A stretch of 64,000 nucleotides of DNA from Chitinophaga chungangae (GCF_017742215.1 NZ_JAGHKP010000004.1:682001-746000); one strand, 5' to 3'. Shown: positions 8,358-17,422, numbered from the stretch's first letter. Numbers and translations are program-made. The notes: generated from the letters alone by a model not told the origin.

Positions 8358-11300
8358 TTATTTTTTGATCACTTTCACGATTTCCCGTTTATTTCCCTGC
8401 GTCACTTCCACGATATACAGACCGGGTTTTAATTCCTGTCCGAAATACACCAGCTGACCGGGATTGCCGGTTATCGCCGAAATTACTTTCCCCGAAATAT
8501 CCATCACCCGCACACGTACCTGCAATGTGGTGGCGCTTCCCACCAGCAAGCCAAATTCGTAGCTGCTCGGGTTGGGGAATATTTTTACTTCCAGCCCTTG
8601 CTGTTTGCGGGGCTGCTCAGCCTGCGCCATGCTGATGTGGGAGATAGTGTTAGGTTCCAGTGTAGCGGCAGACCATGTGCCGATCTCCTGGTAGCCGGCG
8701 TTCACGTTCAGCGACGTTTTTACGGCCTCGCCGCCTGCGGAAGGCTGCAGTGCAAACTGTTCGCGCAGGTAAAAGAAACCGTCGCCGCCGGGAATCACCG
8801 GCGTGTATTTCTCCATTTTAGCCGTGCCTTTCGATATGCCGCCGGATGGTTCGGCATTGTACCAGAACTTCATCCTGAAATTCCCGCTGTTGCCGGCGCG
8901 GCGCGCGTAAATTTTTAATTGCAGCACGTCGGAAGGCGTGTAGGTAACGCTGTCGCTATCAATCGGGATGATGAAGCGGTTGCAATTGCCAAGGCCGTTG
9001 CCGGAAATGTTTTGCTGCAGCAATTCGCCGGTGCCGGCTAGTGTTCCATTCACATATAACTGCGCTTTCAGATCGATGAGGTTGTTGCCGTCGCTGCCGG
9101 CGTATAGCGTCACCGCACCGAATTTGCTCTTGAGATAGTTAACGGTGACGAGCTGTGTGGCGGTGGATATATTGCCGCTGAGATCGGTGGCCGTCCAGGT
9201 AACGGTGGTTTCGCCGACCGGGAAAACCGCCGGCGCGTTGTGCGTGAGGCTGGCGATGCCTGCATTGTCCGTTGCCGTGGCGTTGCCAATGTTTACCGCC
9301 ACGTCTGACGCGCCGGGGAGCGGGTTCGCGGTAATGGCCGCGGGCGCAATGAGCGCGGGAGGAATGGTGTCTTTTACGACGGATACCGTCAGCGAATCAG
9401 ACCAGGTTTGAAGGCCCGCGTTGTCTGTCGCTTTTGCGCGGATACCGTAAGTGCCGGGCTGCAGGTCGGCCCAGTTCCATTCGTATGGCGTTTGTGTGAA
9501 CTGCGTTTTTTCTTCGCCGTTGATGTACAAGGTCAGGCTGTCTAAATGCCGGTCGTCGCTCGCGGAAGCGGTGATCAGCATGGCGCCGTGCTCGGGCAAA
9601 GTATCGTTGGCGGCGGGCTGCAGCAATGTTACCGCGGGAAAGGCGTCTACCATCAGCACCGGCCGCAGTGCCGCTTCTGTGGCTTCTTTCGAAGCGAAAG
9701 TAGCGTCGTTGGTCTGGCCGGATACCGAAGAAACGATCGCGATGGACAGCACTTTGTCGCCGGCAGATTCCTGCGCTACCTGGCTGCTGATGTCCCATTC
9801 CACGTAACCGCTCCGGCGGCCTTGCTGACTGGCGAGCTGGGTGCTGTTAACAGGTTTGTTGTTCCAGGTGATGCCGGTTTCGGTCCAGGTATCGTTATCG
9901 TTTTTCCAAACCTGCCATTGCGTGCCGGAAGCGGCGGTGCCTGCGCCGGTGATGTAAAGGCGAAGCGTAGCGATGCCCGGGTTGTTGTAGCCGTTGAGAT
10001 CGAACTTCAGATAAGAAACCCTGCTGTAACCGCTGTTGCCGTCTTTTTTCACGACGAGCGTATGGGCCGTGCCAAAGTTCGTATTGGCGCTGCCGCCGTC
10101 CCGCACATATGCGTCCGCAGCCGGGAACAGGCCGCCTGTTACAATGCCTGTGCTGGTCGATGTTGCCGTATCGCCGTTAAGATCAATGGCTTTGGCCGTG
10201 AGCGTGTGGATGCCGGCCGGCGCATTTTGCCAGGAGAAGCTGTAAGGTGCGGCGGTGGCTTCACCGATCTTTATGCTGTCTGCATAAAACTCCACGCGGC
10301 CGACCGCCCCGCTTACGCTGGCATCGATCTGCACCGGCTCGCCTGCGGGGAATGAAGCATTGTTGGCGGGCGAAGTAATAGACACGGATTCCATCACGAT
10401 ATTCACCGGCGATGAAGTGGCTGTTTGACCGGAAGCCGCGGTGGCTTTGGCGGTAAGCGTGTAGCTGCCCGGGCTGGTGTTGTTCCACGCGTATTCGTAC
10501 GGCGCGGTGCTGTCTTCCCCGAGCTTTACGGTGCCCTGGAAAAATTCCACGTTAGCGATCTTTCCTTGCCCGAAAGCGGTAGCCGTCAATGTTACGCCGG
10601 AGCCTGCCGGGAATACCGCGTTATTGGCCGGGGAAGTGATGGTGGCTACAAGGTCTTCGCGCAGGGCGGATGGATCCACTGCCGGCGCGGGATAACCCAG
10701 CGCGTCCAGCTCGTCGTAAATGGACTGGTTTACGTTAAGCCCCCAGTTCCTGAAAAACTGGCCGAGGTTTTCGCCGCTGATCTGGCAGGCATACAGCATA
10801 AAGAGCCGCATCTCCGCCTCATCGCCGCTGGGGGAGGGCGCTTCGGCCCTTGTGCGTTTATGAAGGGTGTGATAAAAAGAATCCCCGTAAGCGAGCCACA
10901 ACTGGTGGAACATGCCGAGGCGGGTGAACAGTGAAACGCTGCCGGCATTGAAATTTTTGGACGCCTGCGGCTGCGCCAGATAACTCATGACGGTATTCCA
11001 ATCCGCCGTGCTCATACCCTGCTGACCGAAATGGATGGCCCGTTTCGCGGCGAGGGAATAAATATTTACGCACACTTCGATGCAGGTAGACCAGGTCCAT
11101 GCCCAATGCTGGTGATGATGGCCTATTTCGTGGAATACGCCCCAGCCGCCGTCTTCCAGTATGTAAGAAGGCGACAATATCCAGTGAATGCTGCCGGTAG
11201 GAATGCGCACCCGGCCCAGCGACGTGGCGTCCGGGTTGCCGCTGGCTTTTTCCAGCAGCATGAGTTTGTTGCGCAGGATGGGCGCATGAACGGGAAGGCT

Positions 11301-11963
11301 GTTATCCAGCCCGCTGATGTCGCCTTCAGCCTGCATCACCCTGTCCATGAGGGTCAGCAGCGTGTCCTGGTTTTCGTCTTTGTATTGTTCGGCTTTCACC
11401 TGCGATACGACGATAAACGTTCTGTCAGACACCAGGGTGGCGTTGGGCGACGAGGTGTCCGCCACGAGCATGTCCAGCCACTGCTGGTGCGTGGAACTGC
11501 CCAGGATGTACAACGGCATAGTGTGGTAACCGCTTTGAAAAGTGACCCTTACCTTGTTGCCGTCTGAAGGACTGGCGGAGGAATATTGCAGGTAAAGGTC
11601 GCCACCGTTGGCGTTCGTAATGGTGTTGACGCCCGCCACGAGGTCGTACGTGGCGACGGTCTGCCGGTCGTACGTGCCCATGATGAGCCTGGGCAGTCCC
11701 GTACCGCTGGTCTGCTCCACGTTGATCACGAGCTGGGTATTGGCCGTGGCCCGTAAACCGACGGGCTCAAAGTCCGCCACTTGCAGGGAAGTTTTGATGC
11801 GCCCGGTTTCGGTGGCGATATTGGGCACCTGTGTCAGTTCCCACACATTCCGCGAGATCATGTTAAAATACCCGGAAGGGGGCGCCGCCGATCTGGCGGC
11901 ATGGGCGGACAGGATGGTCATAAACAGCATGACCAGGAGATGGAGGGTAATGATTTTTTTCAT
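8358..11963 (-). CDS. Secreted multidomain M60-like metallopeptidase with type IX secretion signal
   Basis: The protein has about 1201 residues from the ATG at 11963, which directly precedes a signal peptide (MKKIITLHLLVMLFM). The zinc motif HEIGH (His278 to His282) sits in a GVFHEIGHHHQHWAW context typical of peptidase M60/enhancin-like enzymes, which cut O-glycosylated mucin-like proteins. Next come two Ig-like repeats (each starting ITSPANNA), a DNRLRE-type domain (about 640-780, ADAYVRDGGSANTNFG), another Ig-like domain and a HYR-like domain (VGETTVTWTATDLSGN). A further beta-rich module follows, then a C-terminal sorting domain (VKIFPNPS to the final IVKVIKK) for type IX secretion. It should be surface-bound or released and act on host or environmental glycoproteins. 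Substrate is inferred from the family. Confidence 0.88.
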   Translation of the reverse strand: MKKIITLHLLVMLFMTILSAHAARSAAPPSGYFNMISRNVWELTQVPNIATETGRIKTSLQVADFEPVGLRATANTQLVINVEQTSGTGLPRLIMGTYDRQTVATYDLVAGVNTITNANGGDLYLQYSSASPSDGNKVRVTFQSGYHTMPLYILGSSTHQQWLDMLVADTSSPNATLVSDRTFIVVSQVKAEQYKDENQDTLLTLMDRVMQAEGDISGLDNSLPVHAPILRNKLMLLEKASGNPDATSLGRVRIPTGSIHWILSPSYILEDGGWGVFHEIGHHHQHWAWTWSTCIEVCVNIYSLAAKRAIHFGQQGMSTADWNTVMSYLAQPQASKNFNAGSVSLFTRLGMFHQLWLAYGDSFYHTLHKRTRAEAPSPSGDEAEMRLFMLYACQISGENLGQFFRNWGLNVNQSIYDELDALGYPAPAVDPSALREDLVATITSPANNAVFPAGSGVTLTATAFGQGKIANVEFFQGTVKLGEDSTAPYEYAWNNTSPGSYTLTAKATAASGQTATSSPVNIVMESVSITSPANNASFPAGEPVQIDASVSGAVGRVEFYADSIKIGEATAAPYSFSWQNAPAGIHTLTAKAIDLNGDTATSTSTGIVTGGLFPAADAYVRDGGSANTNFGTAHTLVVKKDGNSGYSRVSYLKFDLNGYNNPGIATLRLYITGAGTAASGTQWQVWKNDNDTWTETGITWNNKPVNSTQLASQQGRRSGYVEWDISSQVAQESAGDKVLSIAIVSSVSGQTNDATFASKEATEAALRPVLMVDAFPAVTLLQPAANDTLPEHGAMLITASASDDRHLDSLTLYINGEEKTQFTQTPYEWNWADLQPGTYGIRAKATDNAGLQTWSDSLTVSVVKDTIPPALIAPAAITANPLPGASDVAVNIGNATATDNAGIASLTHNAPAVFPVGETTVTWTATDLSGNISTATQLVTVNYLKSKFGAVTLYAGSDGNNLIDLKAQLYVNGTLAGTGELLQQNISGNGLGNCNRFIIPIDSDSVTYTPSDVLQLKIYARRAGNSGNFRMKFWYNAEPSGGISKGTAKMEKYTPVIPGGDGFFYLREQFALQPSAGGEAVKTSLNVNAGYQEIGTWSAATLEPNTISHISMAQAEQPRKQQGLEVKIFPNPSSYEFGLLVGSATTLQVRVRVMDISGKVISAITGNPGQLVYFGQELKPGLYIVEVTQGNKREIVKVIKK

Positions 11964-12240
11964 GTGGATGGATTTTAAGGCGGGCACTTGTGAGTGCGCC
12001 TGGGATTTGGGTTTTTGGTTGAAGGTTGATGAATTAAAATTACCCTTCCGGTCGTTACCGGGTACCGGTCAAAACCTGCTAAATTGCCGGTCAAATTCAT
12101 CATGCTGATAATTGCTGCAGGGATTGGTTTGCTGATAGTCAAAAGGTTATGAAAATTTCTATAGATTTGGGCGATAGGGTCGCCCGGGATGGGTTTTGTG
12201 GTTGAAAAGCGGGAAAAGGGGAGGGATGAAGGCAATAAAA

Positions 12241-12273
12241 TTTGGTGATTTGAAATAAATATTTCTATATTTG
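12241..12273 (+). promoter_or_regulatory. Bacteroidota-type promoter for tRNA-Asp
   Basis: A TTTG (12241-12244) and a perfect TAnnTTTG box (TATATTTG, 12266-12273) are 21 bases apart, matching the minus-33/minus-7 promoter of Bacteroidota primary sigma factors. The tRNA starts 47 bases after the box. Confidence 0.65.
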
Positions 12274-12320
12274 CACCCCCGAAAGGGAGTAAATTACGGG
12301 CTGAAAAGCGCGTCAATACT

Positions 12321-12394
12321 GGATCGGTAGTTCAGTCGGTTAGAATGCCGCCCTGTCACGGCGGAGGTCGCGGGTTCGAGTCCCGTCCGGTCCG
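12321..12394 (+). tRNA. tRNA-Asp (anticodon GTC)
   Basis: The 74-base sequence folds into a full cloverleaf. The acceptor stem GGATCGG pairs with CCGGTCC (one T-G wobble). The anticodon stem CCGCC/GGCGG holds the loop CTGTCAC with anticodon GTC at 12355-12357, and the T arm has GGTTCGAGTCCC-type sequence. The discriminator base is G, as expected for Asp. CCA is not encoded. A perfect terminator follows at once, and the AT-rich mobile island begins just beyond it. Confidence 0.97.
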
Positions 12395-12396
12395 CT

Positions 12397-12432
12397 AAAG
12401 GAGACAATCAATATTGATTGTCTCCTTTTTTT
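12397..12432 (+). terminator. Terminator of tRNA-Asp
   Basis: A perfect 28-base palindrome (12399-12426) made of AGGAGACAATCAAT and its complement is followed by seven Ts (12426-12432). It ends the tRNA-Asp transcript. The element to its right probably inserted just after it. Confidence 0.88.
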
Positions 12433-12543
12433 ATGCAGGTAAGAGATTGGTTAATAACATATTACCATCCTCTGGAGGCGTCCTTAGTGCGGTTCGAACT
12501 TTGCAGTGGAGCAATTGATCACTGATCTGTTAGTGACTACGCT

Positions 12544-12780
12544 TTAGTACAAAGGCCGTTGTTCGTTGTTCGATTCATTCTTGAGGTCAAATTCCACGCA
12601 GCTTGCATGTTCTTTTTGCGTTCGATAGGTCTTCGCGATTAAATAAAGGAAATCCAATATTATCTCGGCCTTTTCTCTTGTTACACTTATACCATTCCGC
12701 CCTAATAACCTCATAGCTTGATCCACCGACACTTTTCTGGGCGAAAAACCGCCACCGTTTTGGGAAAGAAACTGGTTCAT
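12544..12780 (-). CDS. Small companion protein of Bacteroidota serine recombinases (unknown function)
   Basis: A 78-residue protein lies 50 bases after the recombinase stop, on the same strand. The core reads VSVDQAMRLLGRNGISVTREKAEIILDFLYLIAKTY (positions about 18-53), an alpha-helical pattern. From memory, similar short proteins often lie beside large serine recombinases in Bacteroidota. The tail is polar and there is no membrane segment or DNA-binding motif I can name. It may assist or regulate recombination, but that is inference from position only. Confidence 0.65.
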   Translation of the reverse strand: MNQFLSQNGGGFSPRKVSVDQAMRLLGRNGISVTREKAEIILDFLYLIAKTYRTQKEHASCVEFDLKNESNNEQRPLY

Positions 12781-12830
12781 TTTTTGTCGCTTTTAATTTG
12801 ATAATAACTGAGAGGAGTTTCTGTTAAATC

Positions 12831-14297
12831 CTATTTACGATATTCCACAACCATAGCCACAGCCACATTAATTCTTAAGGAATCAATATTTACTCCCACC
12901 GGGTTTATCGCGGTGGGTGTAAACAGTTCAAGAAAATCGCGCTTCCCTTTACTGTCCTGTTCTTTGTAAGATTGAAGAACAGTAAAATCTATATTGGGCC
13001 ACGTATTATTGTTAAGGTCGCAGTCTGTTATTTTTTGAGTAATCCTGTTTAACTGATAATTCAATTGGCTCAATATTTCATTATGCTCCTTTTTCAATTT
13101 GCTGAAATCATCGAAGTCAATCTTTTCGTCCAAGAAATACTTTCTCGCTTTTGAAATATGAAGCTCTTGTTTTGAGATCGAATCCAGTATTCTCTTGCGC
13201 TCATCAATATATCTCCTTCGATATGTTAAAACGTTTTCGTCTTCCAGAATGAGACCAAGAAGCTCATATGCTTCAGGGCGCAGATGTATTTCTTTTAATT
13301 TTTCTTCGTAGCTCCCATTTAACAGTTCTGCCCTGAATCTGCCTTTGCATTTATGTCCTACACAATGATAATACGGATATTTTAACCGCCTCCCTTGTGA
13401 CACACTTCCTGTAATTCTACATCCGCATAAGGGGCAGGACATGAATCCTCTAAGGGGGAACAAAGATTTCAATGCATCTCTATTCACTCTTTTATTTCGG
13501 TCTTTAGTTATTATAAGTTGAACTTGTTGGAATAAACTTTCGGAGATTAGTGGTTCATGGATTGCCTTTACAAATTGCTGTTCCTCATTTCGGTTTGCAG
13601 GAATTCTAATGATTCCACAGTATACAGGGTTATGAACTAGTCTCCAAAAGTGGCTCTTTGCACAACGTAAGCCGTTTATACAAGCCATCTTTCTAACCTG
13701 GCTGATCGTGAAGGATCCCGTTGCCAGTTGCTGAAACGACCATTTCATAAAATCGGCCTCCGGTTGCTTGGGCACAATGATACTTTTACCATCAGGCGTT
13801 GTGCGGTTGGCATAACCTATCGGAGCTCTTCCTGACCAGCGCCCCATTTTTTTCGCTCTTCGCATTCCGTCTGAAGTGGTCAGACCCCGCCTGCTGTTCT
13901 CTGCTTCCGGTATGGATAAATAAACAGCAAGCATGACTATACTTTCTGGTATTTCAAGATCGATAGGTTGATCCACCGCCATAGGCTGAACATTCAGCTC
14001 TCTTAGCATTCTTATCATTTGATAAGCATATTCGATGTTCCTGCTGAATCGATCCCATTTTATGAATAGGATATTTTCAGGTGGTCTATGGGTGTTTTTC
14101 CGGAGCTTCTTAATGAGTCTTTTCCACTCAGGACGGTTAAAGTCCTTTGCCGAATAGTCTTCTCGATATATTCCTTTAACCTGAATCCCGTTGATCTCAC
14201 AATGTCTAATGAGGCGATCTTCTTGCTCTGCAAGAGAATGGCCTTTTCTTTTTTGTTCGTCGGTGCTTACCCGAACGTATAAATAGGCTGATTTCAT
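12831..14297 (-). CDS. Large serine recombinase (site-specific integrase)
   Basis: The protein has about 488 residues from the ATG at 14297; another ATG at 14315 would add six. The resolvase catalytic domain begins at once with LYVRVSTDEQ (nucleophile Ser11) and continues with a WDRFSRN arginine motif. A recombinase domain follows (about 150-260, GRWSGRAPIGY), then a zinc beta-ribbon (about 290-330, CPLCG and a later HCVGHKC). A coiled-coil-like region lies at about 370-420 (ERKRILDSISKQELHI). All key parts of an active large serine integrase are present. It reads toward the left end of the island and away from the cargo operon, and probably mobilises it. Confidence 0.93.
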   Translation of the reverse strand: MKSAYLYVRVSTDEQKRKGHSLAEQEDRLIRHCEINGIQVKGIYREDYSAKDFNRPEWKRLIKKLRKNTHRPPENILFIKWDRFSRNIEYAYQMIRMLRELNVQPMAVDQPIDLEIPESIVMLAVYLSIPEAENSRRGLTTSDGMRRAKKMGRWSGRAPIGYANRTTPDGKSIIVPKQPEADFMKWSFQQLATGSFTISQVRKMACINGLRCAKSHFWRLVHNPVYCGIIRIPANRNEEQQFVKAIHEPLISESLFQQVQLIITKDRNKRVNRDALKSLFPLRGFMSCPLCGCRITGSVSQGRRLKYPYYHCVGHKCKGRFRAELLNGSYEEKLKEIHLRPEAYELLGLILEDENVLTYRRRYIDERKRILDSISKQELHISKARKYFLDEKIDFDDFSKLKKEHNEILSQLNYQLNRITQKITDCDLNNNTWPNIDFTVLQSYKEQDSKGKRDFLELFTPTAINPVGVNIDSLRINVAVAMVVEYRK

Positions 14298-14317
14298 GAT
14301 TGTATTTTTATTCAATT

Positions 14318-14393
14318 ATTAACGTGTTGTGCCATTAAAAACATAAAGTGTTTAATCTTTCTACAATACAATTTGCCTTTTAATAACGTTAAT
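14318..14393. repeat. Inverted repeat in the divergent recombinase/Vsr promoter region
   Basis: ATTAACGT (14318-14325) is repeated inverted as ACGTTAAT (14386-14393) within the 251-base spacer between the recombinase and vsr starts. The arms are 60 bases apart. They could bind a regulator or the recombinase, but an 8-base match in AT-rich DNA may be chance. Confidence 0.3.
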
Positions 14394-14548
14394 TCTTAGA
14401 AGAGCTGGGTTACACCGCCGCATATGTCTGTGGTTGTACTTTTTCGCTATTTACTGTCATGCTTAAGTGCCGTCATACATATTATGATATTTTGATAAGT
14501 AAAAAATCGCCTTTTTTATTTATATTAAGGAGTTATTTTTGTACTATA

Positions 14549-14968
14549 ATGCCCGACGTTCACTCTGTGCAGACAAGAAGTTTTAATATGAGCCGCATTA
14601 AGGGAAAGAATACTAAGCCCGAAATGATGGTTCGCAAGTTTTTGTTTTCCCAAGGGTTACGTTATAAGCTGCATGACAAAACGCTACCTGGAAAGCCAGA
14701 TATGGTTTTCCCAAAATTTAAAACCGCGTTGTTTATAAATGGTTGTTTCTGGCACGGCCATGAGAATTGCAAATACTATGTAGTCCCCAAAACAAGGACC
14801 GATTGGTGGCAGGCTAAAATTAATGGCAATAGGATTAAGGATTACGATAGTATTAAAAAGCTTGAACAACAAGGCTGGAAAGTAATTGTAATATGGGAAT
14901 GCGAACTTAAGCATGGGAAGGCAGATGAAAAATTAAAAAACATAGCGAACGAACTAATTAATAAATGA
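14549..14968 (+). CDS. vsr: Very short patch repair (Vsr-type) DNA mismatch endonuclease
   Basis: The 139-residue protein from ATG 14549 matches the Vsr family from end to end, including MSRIKGKNTKPEMMVRK, the metal-binding Asp51 in GKPDMVF, and GCFWHGHENC (Cys66, His69, His71, Cys74) followed by KTRTDWW and IWEC, which supply catalytic and zinc residues. An ATG 90 bases upstream only adds a poor leader, so it was not used. Vsr nicks next to T:G mismatches that arise when 5-methylcytosine deaminates. It therefore usually accompanies a cytosine-5 methyltransferase, and its stop overlaps the start of that gene by four bases (ATGA). It is the first gene of the island operon. An AGGAG lies at 14528-14532, somewhat far from the start. 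Confidence 0.93.
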   Translation: MPDVHSVQTRSFNMSRIKGKNTKPEMMVRKFLFSQGLRYKLHDKTLPGKPDMVFPKFKTALFINGCFWHGHENCKYYVVPKTRTDWWQAKINGNRIKDYDSIKKLEQQGWKVIVIWECELKHGKADEKLKNIANELINK

Positions 14969-16227
14969 GCTTTACCTATATAGACTTGTTTGCCGGTGCC
15001 GGGGGGCTATCTGAGGGCTTTATCAGAGCAGGATTCGAACCAATAGCCCACGTGGAGCTGGAACAAGCGGCATGTTTTACATTAAGAACCCGGACTGCAT
15101 ATCATTATCTTAAGGTTGAAAATAAATATCAGGATTATATATCTTACCTAAAAGGTGAAATATCAAGGAAAGAGCTTTATGAGAAGATCCCATCAAACTT
15201 GCTATTGTCTGTAATTAATCAACCCATTGGCCACGAGCATAACCCCGCTATCCATAAAGCGATAGAGAAGCAATTAAATGGGAGGACTGTAGACCTAATC
15301 ATTGGTGGCCCTCCTTGCCAGGCATATTCCGTAGTCGGCAGGGCCAGATCAGAAAATGGAATGAAAGGTGACCAGCGCAATTACTTGTATGTTCAGTATG
15401 CAAAATATCTTGAAAGGTACAAGCCCAAGATGTTTGTGTTTGAAAATGTTCTTGGTTTATTGTCGGCCGGAAATGGTATTTACCTAAGGAACATGAAAAA
15501 ACTCTTCCTGAAAAAGGGGTACAACATGCGGGTGTTCAAGGTTGAGGCAAATAATTTTGGTGTTCTGCAGAATAGGAAGCGGATTATCATAATTGGCTGG
15601 CAGCAAGAAATTGCCGTCAATATCCCTGATTTGGAAGCTGTAAAAAAGGTTTCTGGTCATAGCGTCAAGTCGGTACTGAACGACTTGCCAGCAATACAAG
15701 CTGGAGAGCCAACTGGCAGATATCTAAAATACCGCGGTAAAACTAATAGTTATCTTTCTGATGCTTCAATCAGAAATGGTATCGACATTTTAACGCAACA
15801 TGTTGCCCGTCCCCATACAGAGCAAGACAAAGAGATTTATAAAATAGCGGTTGAAAAGTGGGATAAAGAAAAGGAGCGGCTTCAATATAATCATTTACCC
15901 GAAAGGCTTAAAACCCACAAGAATCGTGATTCCTTTTGTGATAGATTTAAGGTAGTCGCAGGCGATGAGGCTGCTTCGCAAACTATTGTAGCCCACATTG
16001 CAAAAGATGGCCATTATTATATCCATCCTGATATTAGGCAGAATCGTTCACTGACAATACGAGAAGCAGCAAGGTTACAGTCCTTTCCGGATGACTATTT
16101 TTTTGAGGGCGTAAAAGAGGGTATTAATCGTACTCCGGCCTTCAAACAAATAGGTAATGCGGTACCGCCGCTTATGGCGGAGTTAATCGCCAAATTGGTT
16201 CTGCAGGCCCTTAATGAAAACAAATGA
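14965..16227 (+). CDS. dcm: DNA (cytosine-5-)-methyltransferase
   Basis: The 420-residue protein has the full m5C methyltransferase set. Motif I is YIDLFAGAGGLSEGF at the N-terminus (AdoMet binding). Motif IV is GGPPCQAYS with catalytic Cys118, motif VI is FENVLGL and motif VIII is NRKRIIIIG. Motifs IX and X are REAARLQSFPDDY and KQIGNAVPPLMAE near the C-terminus. The variable region before motif IX sets sequence specificity and cannot be read. It overlaps vsr by four bases and the phosphorylase-like gene by 14. In this operon it would protect host DNA from the linked nuclease, or mark DNA for the MORC-like ATPase. The symbol is used in the generic sense. Confidence 0.93.
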   Translation: MSFTYIDLFAGAGGLSEGFIRAGFEPIAHVELEQAACFTLRTRTAYHYLKVENKYQDYISYLKGEISRKELYEKIPSNLLLSVINQPIGHEHNPAIHKAIEKQLNGRTVDLIIGGPPCQAYSVVGRARSENGMKGDQRNYLYVQYAKYLERYKPKMFVFENVLGLLSAGNGIYLRNMKKLFLKKGYNMRVFKVEANNFGVLQNRKRIIIIGWQQEIAVNIPDLEAVKKVSGHSVKSVLNDLPAIQAGEPTGRYLKYRGKTNSYLSDASIRNGIDILTQHVARPHTEQDKEIYKIAVEKWDKEKERLQYNHLPERLKTHKNRDSFCDRFKVVAGDEAASQTIVAHIAKDGHYYIHPDIRQNRSLTIREAARLQSFPDDYFFEGVKEGINRTPAFKQIGNAVPPLMAELIAKLVLQALNENK

Positions 16228-17422
16228 CATACATACCACCAAGCAATTGATCTCTGCCTTCGTCAATGCTCCCAATGACGAAAACATGGGAGCAATAGTT
16301 ACTCATTTTCGCCAGAATGAAGTAACTGATGATGACATTTTGCACCTCGCAGTTAGGCTTGCAGATTCAGGCGAAAAGATACTGTTTGATAAGAGTATCG
16401 AATTGTGCGACATTCCTTCGACTGGGGGCCCCGGCTCATTAAGCACTATTTTATGCCCGCTGTTTTTGCTTAATCTTGGAAAGTCTGTTTTGAAACTCGG
16501 TGTACCCGGCAGGCCGGCAGGCGGAATTGATGTATTGGCCCAAATAGAAGACTACAATATCGAGCCGGATTCTTCAAAAATTCATATGTGGCTCGAGGAG
16601 AATAACTATGTTCACTTTCTGGCAAACAATAACTTTACACCACTAGATGCTCTCCTTTTTAATTTTCGCAAAAAGAATAATGGAGTATCTATTCCGTCGT
16701 TAGCAATAGCATCATTACTTTCTAAAAAAATAGCGGTGGGGTTATCCCATATTGGTCTTGATGTAAGAGTGTCGGAGCATGGAAATTTTGGTCATACGTT
16801 GGAACTTGCCAAGAGCAATGCCAAGAGGTTTAATAGAATAGCAAATCTCGCAGGGATAAAAGCAAAGTCATTTATTACTGACGGGAGAGTTGCTCAGCAA
16901 CCATATATAGGACGTGGCGAAGCTCTGCTTGCTGTAAGTCATCTATTAGATGATACAGCAGATGATTTATTACAGAGTCATGCAGAAGTATGCAATCAAA
17001 TGGCTTGCAGCGTTAATGGTACTATAACTGTTCCATTTTCGGTTAAGTTATTGAGTCATGCTTTCTTCGCAAATGTTGAAACGCAAGGGGGAAAGAAAGA
17101 TTCCTTTGAAGATATTGTATTCAATATAAAGAAAGGGCATCAATATTACATAAGCGCCAAGAAAAATGGTTATTTTAATATAGACCTGCTTGCAATCAGA
17201 GATGCTATAGTAGGAATTCAGCAGAAAGCAGATGGCAGATTCCCTGACCCATGCGGGCTTGTTTTAAAAGCCAAGAATGATAGTTACGTTCAGAAGGGAG
17301 ATATAATATGCTCGTTTCGTTGTATAGAATCTCATCTTCATGAGTTTAGAGCTAATCTAGAGCGTGCTGTCAGTTATTTAGCTGAGCCAATTGATAATAT
17401 TAAATTCGAAGAAATAGTATAA
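16214..17422 (+). CDS. Diverged thymidine/pyrimidine-nucleoside phosphorylase-like protein
   Basis: The 402-residue protein follows the DeoA family layout. It has an N-terminal helical domain (LISAFVNAPN), a phosphate-loop region (DIPSTGGPGSLSTIL from residue 66), GVPGRPAGGIDVLAQI, the pyrimidine-site helix IASLLSKKIAVGL (Ser170, Lys171, Lys172) with LDVRVSEHGNFG, ITDGRVAQQPYIGRGEAL, and a PYNP-type C-terminal domain (about 313-375). Canonical enzymes have KHSTGG in the phosphate loop; here it reads IPSTGG, and the usual LRDVT arginine segment is altered. The substrate may therefore differ, or activity may be lost. It sits between a DNA methyltransferase and a kinase-ATPase, overlapping both. 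This points to a role in a conflict system, such as nucleoside depletion or signal turnover, rather than salvage. Family assignment is fairly sure; role is inferred. Confidence 0.8.
   Translation: MKTNDIHTTKQLISAFVNAPNDENMGAIVTHFRQNEVTDDDILHLAVRLADSGEKILFDKSIELCDIPSTGGPGSLSTILCPLFLLNLGKSVLKLGVPGRPAGGIDVLAQIEDYNIEPDSSKIHMWLEENNYVHFLANNNFTPLDALLFNFRKKNNGVSIPSLAIASLLSKKIAVGLSHIGLDVRVSEHGNFGHTLELAKSNAKRFNRIANLAGIKAKSFITDGRVAQQPYIGRGEALLAVSHLLDDTADDLLQSHAEVCNQMACSVNGTITVPFSVKLLSHAFFANVETQGGKKDSFEDIVFNIKKGHQYYISAKKNGYFNIDLLAIRDAIVGIQQKADGRFPDPCGLVLKAKNDSYVQKGDIICSFRCIESHLHEFRANLERAVSYLAEPIDNIKFEEIV

Noticed and set aside
11975..12316. 113-codon minus-strand frame between the M60 gene and tRNA-Asp
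   Set aside because: It overlaps the start of the M60 gene and the tRNA promoter; composition is not coding-like.
12434..12543. Search for att repeats shared with 22980-23147
   Set aside because: Only short chance matches such as AAGTTCGAA in inverted orientation were seen; not enough to call attachment sites.
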